Positions 13,661 through 16,678 of a DNA stretch of 16,678 bases are shown one piece after another (the stretch's first letter is position 1; every line of letters begins with the position of its first letter). This DNA is from an uncultured Collinsella sp. (GTDB taxonomy: Bacteria > Actinomycetota > Coriobacteriia > Coriobacteriales > Coriobacteriaceae). The DNA is taken from NCBI GenBank assembly GCA_900552425.1, contig URZR01000017.1:1-16678 (forward strand), written 5' to 3'. Below the pieces are notes generated by a model. The model searched no databases. It saw only the letters and a list, made by a program, of their open reading frames with translations, and was not told where the DNA came from. Made by a program: the position numbers and the translations under genes.

Positions 13661-13887
13661 GACAAAAAATGCCAAATATGAGTACTGTTGCTAAGTGAAT
13701 AGCATTTACATCCAAGAAGATAATGGACATAGCCGATAGTATGTTCATTAAAATTGGCTCCAATATGTCTTAAACCAGTCAGGTTGGCTGCTTTAGGGGG
13801 TTGTAGGGGTCGCTCGGACGTCATTTTGGGTGGTTTTGCCTGCTACTAAAATGGTAACAATACTCATATTTGCCCCTTTTTGTCCAC
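13658..13887. repeat. Pair of inverted 34-base repeats bounding an AT-rich segment
   Basis: The arm at 13658-13691 (starting GTGGACAAAAA and containing CAAATATGAGTA) matches the reverse complement of 13854-13887 at 29 of 34 bases. The enclosed ~160 bases are clearly more AT-rich than the rest of the window and hold a third palindrome (13722-13749). No open reading frame here is convincing. The arrangement looks like a small non-autonomous element or a remnant of one. Confidence 0.6.
13722..13749. repeat. Internal palindrome
   Basis: AATGGACATA (13722-13731) faces TATGTTCATT (13740-13749), nine of ten pairs plus one G-T wobble, with an eight-base loop. It could be a hairpin or a regulator site. 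No gene start lies nearby. Confidence 0.45.
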
Positions 13888-14015
13888 GACCCCTTGGAGC
13901 CGGCTCGAAAAGAGTGATTTTGGGTTGTTTGCTGCGGGTGTGGGCTTGGAAACAACGTTCGGGGTGGCGAGGCGCCCAGAATTTGGTTGCAAGGAGGGCG
14001 TTCCTAGGCTGTGTC

Positions 14016-14054
14016 AGGAGTGTCCCTGGGTGCCGGCACATAAGGAACGTCCCT
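14016..14054. repeat. Short palindromic repeat unit, GGGACGTTC family copy 3
   Basis: AGGAGTGTCCCT and AGGAACGTCCCT (14043-14054) are near-identical direct repeats flanking the perfect palindrome GTGCCGGCAC (14030-14039). The reverse complement of the second, AGGGACGTTCCT, resembles the core of the dispersed repeats at 140-151 and 8635-8646. Confidence 0.5.
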
Positions 14055-14060
14055 AACTGT

Positions 14061-14095
14061 CGGAGGGGGTGCCTGCCGTGGCGGGCACCCCTCCG
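14061..14095 (-). terminator. GC-rich hairpin downstream of the acyltransferase gene
   Basis: CGGAGGGG-G-TGCC (14061-14073) pairs with GGCACCCCTCCG (14084-14095), with one bulged G. It lies 25 bases after the stop codon of the minus-strand gene. No T-run follows on that strand, so it may be a factor-aided terminator or an mRNA-end stabiliser. Confidence 0.5.
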
Positions 14096-14119
14096 GATGT
14101 GGGAAGTTTGCGCTGCAGG

Positions 14120-15958
14120 TTACTTGTCGGTGCCCAGCTTGTGCGGCTTGAGAGCGAGCGCATTGACGAGCGCGTCGGTGGCAGACTTGACGGCCGCCGG
14201 CTGCGGATCGTTGACGTGATCCTCGGGATGCACGGGCAGGTCCTTCTTGACTGCATCGTGGATCAAGTTGAGGTACTCAGTCACGCCAGTGGTCGACAGG
14301 TGCGTGCCATCGCCATCGAACAGGTCGTTGCGATTGGCACTGTATCCGTACCAGTCGATAACGCGCACGTTCTTGTAGCGCGTAGCAGCGTTGGCGATGG
14401 CCTGGTTGGTAGAGCCAACCCACGGCTGCGGGCTGCGCGTGTTCACAAACACCACAATACGCTTATCTCCTGCATCGGTCATGATGGCGTCGATCTGGTC
14501 GTCGGTTACCAAGCCGTTGGTGCCCAGTGCAAAGACCACGATCTTGCCGGCAAGGTTCTGTTGGAGATAGCCCTCAAATGTCGCGCGGCCCGCATCAAAC
14601 TGGCGGCCCTTTTCGGCATCGATATGGCTGTGCGGGAACACGCCGTCAAAGGAATCAACGGCGCGCAGCGACACGGAGTCACCGATCATCAACAGGTCGT
14701 AGGAGCCATCGGGGAAGCCGTCGTTGTCCTTGTCGGTGTCGTCGGCCGCCTGTTGGTCTGTGGGCGCGGTGTTTTTGGCTTCCTTGTTGAGGACTTCGGC
14801 GCCCTCACCGCTCAGCGCGGAGGTCTCCGGCACAAAGATCAGGCCGCCCAGCGCGATAACAAGCACGATGCCGCAAGTGGCGCACACGGGAATATGCGCG
14901 CGCACCCAGTTGGCGGGCGTGGTGGTGCCGTCGCGGAACTCGGATACGGTGCGCCCAAAGGCGCCCTTTCTAAACGGCGTCTCGATAAAGCGATATGAGC
15001 ATTCGGCTACGGCGACCACCAACAACACCTGCAAAATGTACTGCCACCACGGCGTATCGTTGATGTTGGCGACCGGGTTCATGAGCAACAGTAGCGGATA
15101 GTGCCACAGGTAGATGCTGTACGAGCGCTTGCCAACCCACACGAGCGGCTCGGCGGACAGTGCGCGGGCAACCATTCCCTGGGGCTGCACGCAGGCCGCG
15201 ATGACCATGAGCGTGAGGATGGAACATAACAGCGTGCCGCCGCGATACTGGAACGCGGTGTAGCCGTTGGTGAGCGCGACCATGGCGGCAAGGCCAACCA
15301 GACCCACGACGCCCAACACATCGATGGATGCAGGTGAGGACCAAAAACGCACGAGCGTACTCGGCTGAGTCGGGACGGTCTCGGCTGCGCCGTCGGTCGT
15401 AGCGTCATGCTTGCTTTCGGCGTTCTTGCCGTGCTTGGCGGCGCCAGCCAGGCGATTGAGCCCCAAACGATGAGCGAGACGCACCGGCGCCAGGTCGCGA
15501 TCGGGGATAAAGGCCATCCAGGCGCCCAGCAGCAGCGAGAACACGCGGGTGTCGGTGCCGTAGTACACGCGGCTGGGGTCGGCGGCGGGGTTATAGAGCA
15601 CCATCATGGCGATGGCGGAGACAGCAGCCAGGCCCAGAACCATGCGGCGCGTGTTGGGCTTGCTCATGTGCATAAATACCATAGCGAGCAGCAGCGGGGG
15701 CCAAACCAGGTAGAACTGTTCCTCGATGGCGAGCGACCAAAAGTGCGTAAGCGGCGAGGGATCGCCCAGGGCGTTGAAGTACGAGACGTCCTGCATAATC
15801 TGCCACCAGTTGTTAAAGAACAGCAGCGACGGCAGAATGTCGGGACGCATCTTGGTGAGCATCACGTGGTTGAAGACGGTGCACAGCGCACAGGTTACAA
15901 CCACAACGGTCACCACGGCGGGGGCCAGGCGGCGGATGCGGCGCTGCCACATCTGGAA
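14120..15958 (-). other. Acyltransferase-3 + SGNH part (Coriobacteriia-like, N-terminus missing)
   Basis: The membrane part carries RRIRRLAPAVVTVVVVTC, the loop NNWWQIMQDVSYFNALGDPSPLTHFWSLAIEEQFYLVWP typical of acyltransferase family 3, and about eight further helices. A helix near 14830-14890 leads to an extracellular SGNH domain: GDSVS with the nucleophile Ser codon at 14675-14677, GTNG, and D-G-T-H with the His codon at 14300-14302. OatA-type enzymes of this build O-acetylate peptidoglycan or other surface glycans. The SGNH active-site residues are intact. The acetyl-donor side of the membrane domain is not, because the N-terminal helices are missing. Confidence 0.85.
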
Positions 15959-16678
15959 TCCCGCCTCCTGCTCGGCCTTTTCGGGTACGACGATCAGGTG
16001 GCGCTTGATGGTGTTCAGCGGCTGCACGGGGTTGTAGATGAAGGTCGTGACGTTGCTCTGTGCCAGCACGTCGGCGGCCATTTTGCCGATGCCGGGACCC
16101 GACGCCCCGGGGATGCCCGTCAGTCCCGGCACGGCCGGGGAGGCGTGGTGCATGCCCATCACGATGTCGGTGATGTTCCGTTCGCGGACGACGCTGACGA
16201 TGGCGTTCGAGATGTTCACGTCGTAACGCATCAGCTCCTGGAGGTAGATGTCTCCCGCCGCGGCCGCCGTCGCCGCCGCGTCGAGGATTTTCTGGGCGCG
16301 TTTCTCGACGTTCGGGTCCTCCACCTTGTTGTCGATGGCGTGCAGGGCGTATAGTCCGTTCGGCTCCTTGGCGCGCTTGAGCATCGAACTCAACCATACC
16401 AGTTCGTCGGCCGTGCGTTCGTCGGCCACGGGGATCAGGATGTGGTCCTCCTGCCGCGGCTGCCTGTCTCCGGTGTCCTGGGCGCTGCGCATGGCGATGT
16501 TGTGGGCGCCCCGCTGCGTGGCGAAGGTCGACACGGTGCAGGTGGCCAGAATCATCAGGATCGTGCCGTTGAGCACGCTTTCGCTCAGCAGCCGGATCGG
16601 CTCCCCGTCGGGCGTGTGGCCCAGGATGACGTTGTAGCCCACCATGACGGCGGCGAGCGTGGCCGCCACGTGGGCGCT
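14120..16678 (-). CDS. Continuous frame joining a cation/H+ antiporter fragment to an OatA-like acyltransferase (5' end outside the window)
   Basis: One open frame runs from beyond the right edge (the codons for SAH precede GTG 16669) to a stop at 14120-14122. Its first ~238 residues are the end of an antiporter membrane domain plus a universal-stress-like domain. The rest is an acyltransferase-3 membrane domain and an SGNH domain. I know of no family with this order. The acyltransferase starts at its 'RRIRRLAPA' segment, so it lacks its usual first ~70-90 residues, including the helix with the catalytic His. The antiporter's second stress-like domain is cut a few residues in. Both halves are thus truncated exactly where they meet, which points to an assembly join or a recombination junction rather than a designed fusion. 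Confidence 0.75.
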   Translation of the reverse strand, partial: SAHVAATLAAVMVGYNVILGHTPDGEPIRLLSESVLNGTILMILATCTVSTFATQRGAHNIAMRSAQDTGDRQPRQEDHILIPVADERTADELVWLSSMLKRAKEPNGLYALHAIDNKVEDPNVEKRAQKILDAAATAAAAGDIYLQELMRYDVNISNAIVSVVRERNITDIVMGMHHASPAVPGLTGIPGASGPGIGKMAADVLAQSNVTTFIYNPVQPLNTIKRHLIVVPEKAEQEAGFQMWQRRIRRLAPAVVTVVVVTCALCTVFNHVMLTKMRPDILPSLLFFNNWWQIMQDVSYFNALGDPSPLTHFWSLAIEEQFYLVWPPLLLAMVFMHMSKPNTRRMVLGLAAVSAIAMMVLYNPAADPSRVYYGTDTRVFSLLLGAWMAFIPDRDLAPVRLAHRLGLNRLAGAAKHGKNAESKHDATTDGAAETVPTQPSTLVRFWSSPASIDVLGVVGLVGLAAMVALTNGYTAFQYRGGTLLCSILTLMVIAACVQPQGMVARALSAEPLVWVGKRSYSIYLWHYPLLLLMNPVANINDTPWWQYILQVLLVVAVAECSYRFIETPFRKGAFGRTVSEFRDGTTTPANWVRAHIPVCATCGIVLVIALGGLIFVPETSALSGEGAEVLNKEAKNTAPTDQQAADDTDKDNDGFPDGSYDLLMIGDSVSLRAVDSFDGVFPHSHIDAEKGRQFDAGRATFEGYLQQNLAGKIVVFALGTNGLVTDDQIDAIMTDAGDKRIVVFVNTRSPQPWVGSTNQAIANAATRYKNVRVIDWYGYSANRNDLFDGDGTHLSTTGVTEYLNLIHDAVKKDLPVHPEDHVNDPQPAAVKSATDALVNALALKPHKLGTDK
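15959..16678 (-). other. Cation/proton antiporter C-terminal fragment with UspA-like domain (Bacteroidota-like)
   Basis: The reading is SAH-VAATLAAVMVGYNVILG, the last helices of a CPA2-type Na+(K+)/H+ exchanger, then SVLNGTILMILATCTVSTFAT and a cytoplasmic stress-like domain (HILIPVADERTADELVWLSSMLK ... NITDIVMGMHH). A second such domain begins at KRHLIVVPEKAEQEAGF and is broken. This arrangement is typical, to my knowledge, of Bacteroidales exchangers, and codon choice differs from the rest of the window. The gene's beginning lies beyond the window. Confidence 0.75.

Larger units (their letters stand above)
13653..14119. other. 467-base stretch without a gene: repeats only
   Basis: This interval contains the target duplication, the 34-base inverted pair and its AT-rich interior. 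Further right it holds a short repeat unit (14016-14054) and a GC-rich hairpin at 14061-14095 downstream of the acyltransferase. A plus-strand open frame at 13830-14219 crosses it, but it has no ribosome-binding site, a composition-like protein with no domain, and overlaps the real gene on the other strand. I see no coding sequence here. Confidence 0.7.

Noticed and set aside
12130..13694. Long frames overlapping the transposase (502 codons minus strand, 518 codons plus strand)
   Set aside because: They are shadows of the IS256-family gene. The plus-strand frame runs through both inverted repeats, and neither has domain content.
13830..14219. 129-codon plus-strand frame across the repeat region
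   Set aside because: It has no ribosome-binding site or domain, covers repeats and a hairpin, and overlaps the end of the acyltransferase gene.
1..16678. tRNA, rRNA, CRISPR array or prophage genes
   Set aside because: I saw no cloverleaf, rRNA motif, regularly spaced repeat-spacer pattern or phage gene.

Overview
The window looks like a chromosomal segment of a high-GC Actinomycetota gut bacterium of class Coriobacteriia, most likely Collinsella. This rests on GC-rich codon use, an NRAMP-family transporter with the DAGG/APW motifs I recall from the Eggerthella lenta magnesium-transporting branch, and short GGGGACGTTCTT-type dispersed repeats that I associate with Collinsella genomes. The last ~720 bases are different: they encode part of a Bacteroidales-type cation/H+ antiporter joined in frame to a Coriobacteriia acyltransferase. 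This suggests a chimeric metagenomic contig, or less likely a real fusion.

Layout: (1) 1-134 is the tail of an FtsX-type ABC permease, followed by a palindromic repeat region. (2) 343-1548 is a DUF362 protein with two [4Fe-4S] clusters, closed by a strong terminator shared with a convergent gene. (3) 1680-2645 (-) is a membrane-anchored alpha/beta hydrolase. Its promoter region carries three palindromes. The divergent neighbour at 2832-3515 is a hemolysin III/TrhA membrane protein. (4) 3626-4999 is a CNNM/CorC transporter-like protein. It is followed closely by 5024-5857, an unusual small protein with a cyanophycin-synthetase N-domain-like motif. (5) 5994-7138 is a two-gene operon, a YtxH protein and a double PRC-barrel protein, whose stop and start codons overlap. 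(6) 7211-8617 is a membrane-anchored NodB-fold protein that has lost most of its catalytic residues. (7) 8618-8945 holds a dispersed repeat, an extended -10 promoter and a long structured leader. (8) 8946-12061 is a two-gene operon: a PRC/MgtE_N/CBS protein with a divergent membrane domain, then an NRMT-type NRAMP protein, ended by a strong terminator. (9) 12139-13660 is a complete IS256-family insertion sequence with inverted repeats and an 8-bp target duplication. It sits at the edge of an AT-rich repeat region that runs to about 14119. (10) 14120-16678 (-) is the chimeric acyltransferase/antiporter reading frame.

The strongest theme is divalent-cation handling. The window encodes a CNNM/CorC protein, an MgtE-like CBS protein lacking recognisable MgtE pore residues, and an NRAMP protein whose metal-site motifs match the Mg2+-transporting NRMT branch. 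The last two are tightly linked and preceded by a ~200-nt leader that can fold into several hairpins, the last of which overlaps a Shine-Dalgarno sequence. A metal-responsive cis-regulatory RNA there is the best candidate for something undescribed. A second theme is the cell envelope: the hydrolase, the inactive-looking deacetylase, the O-acyltransferase and the YtxH/PRC pair.
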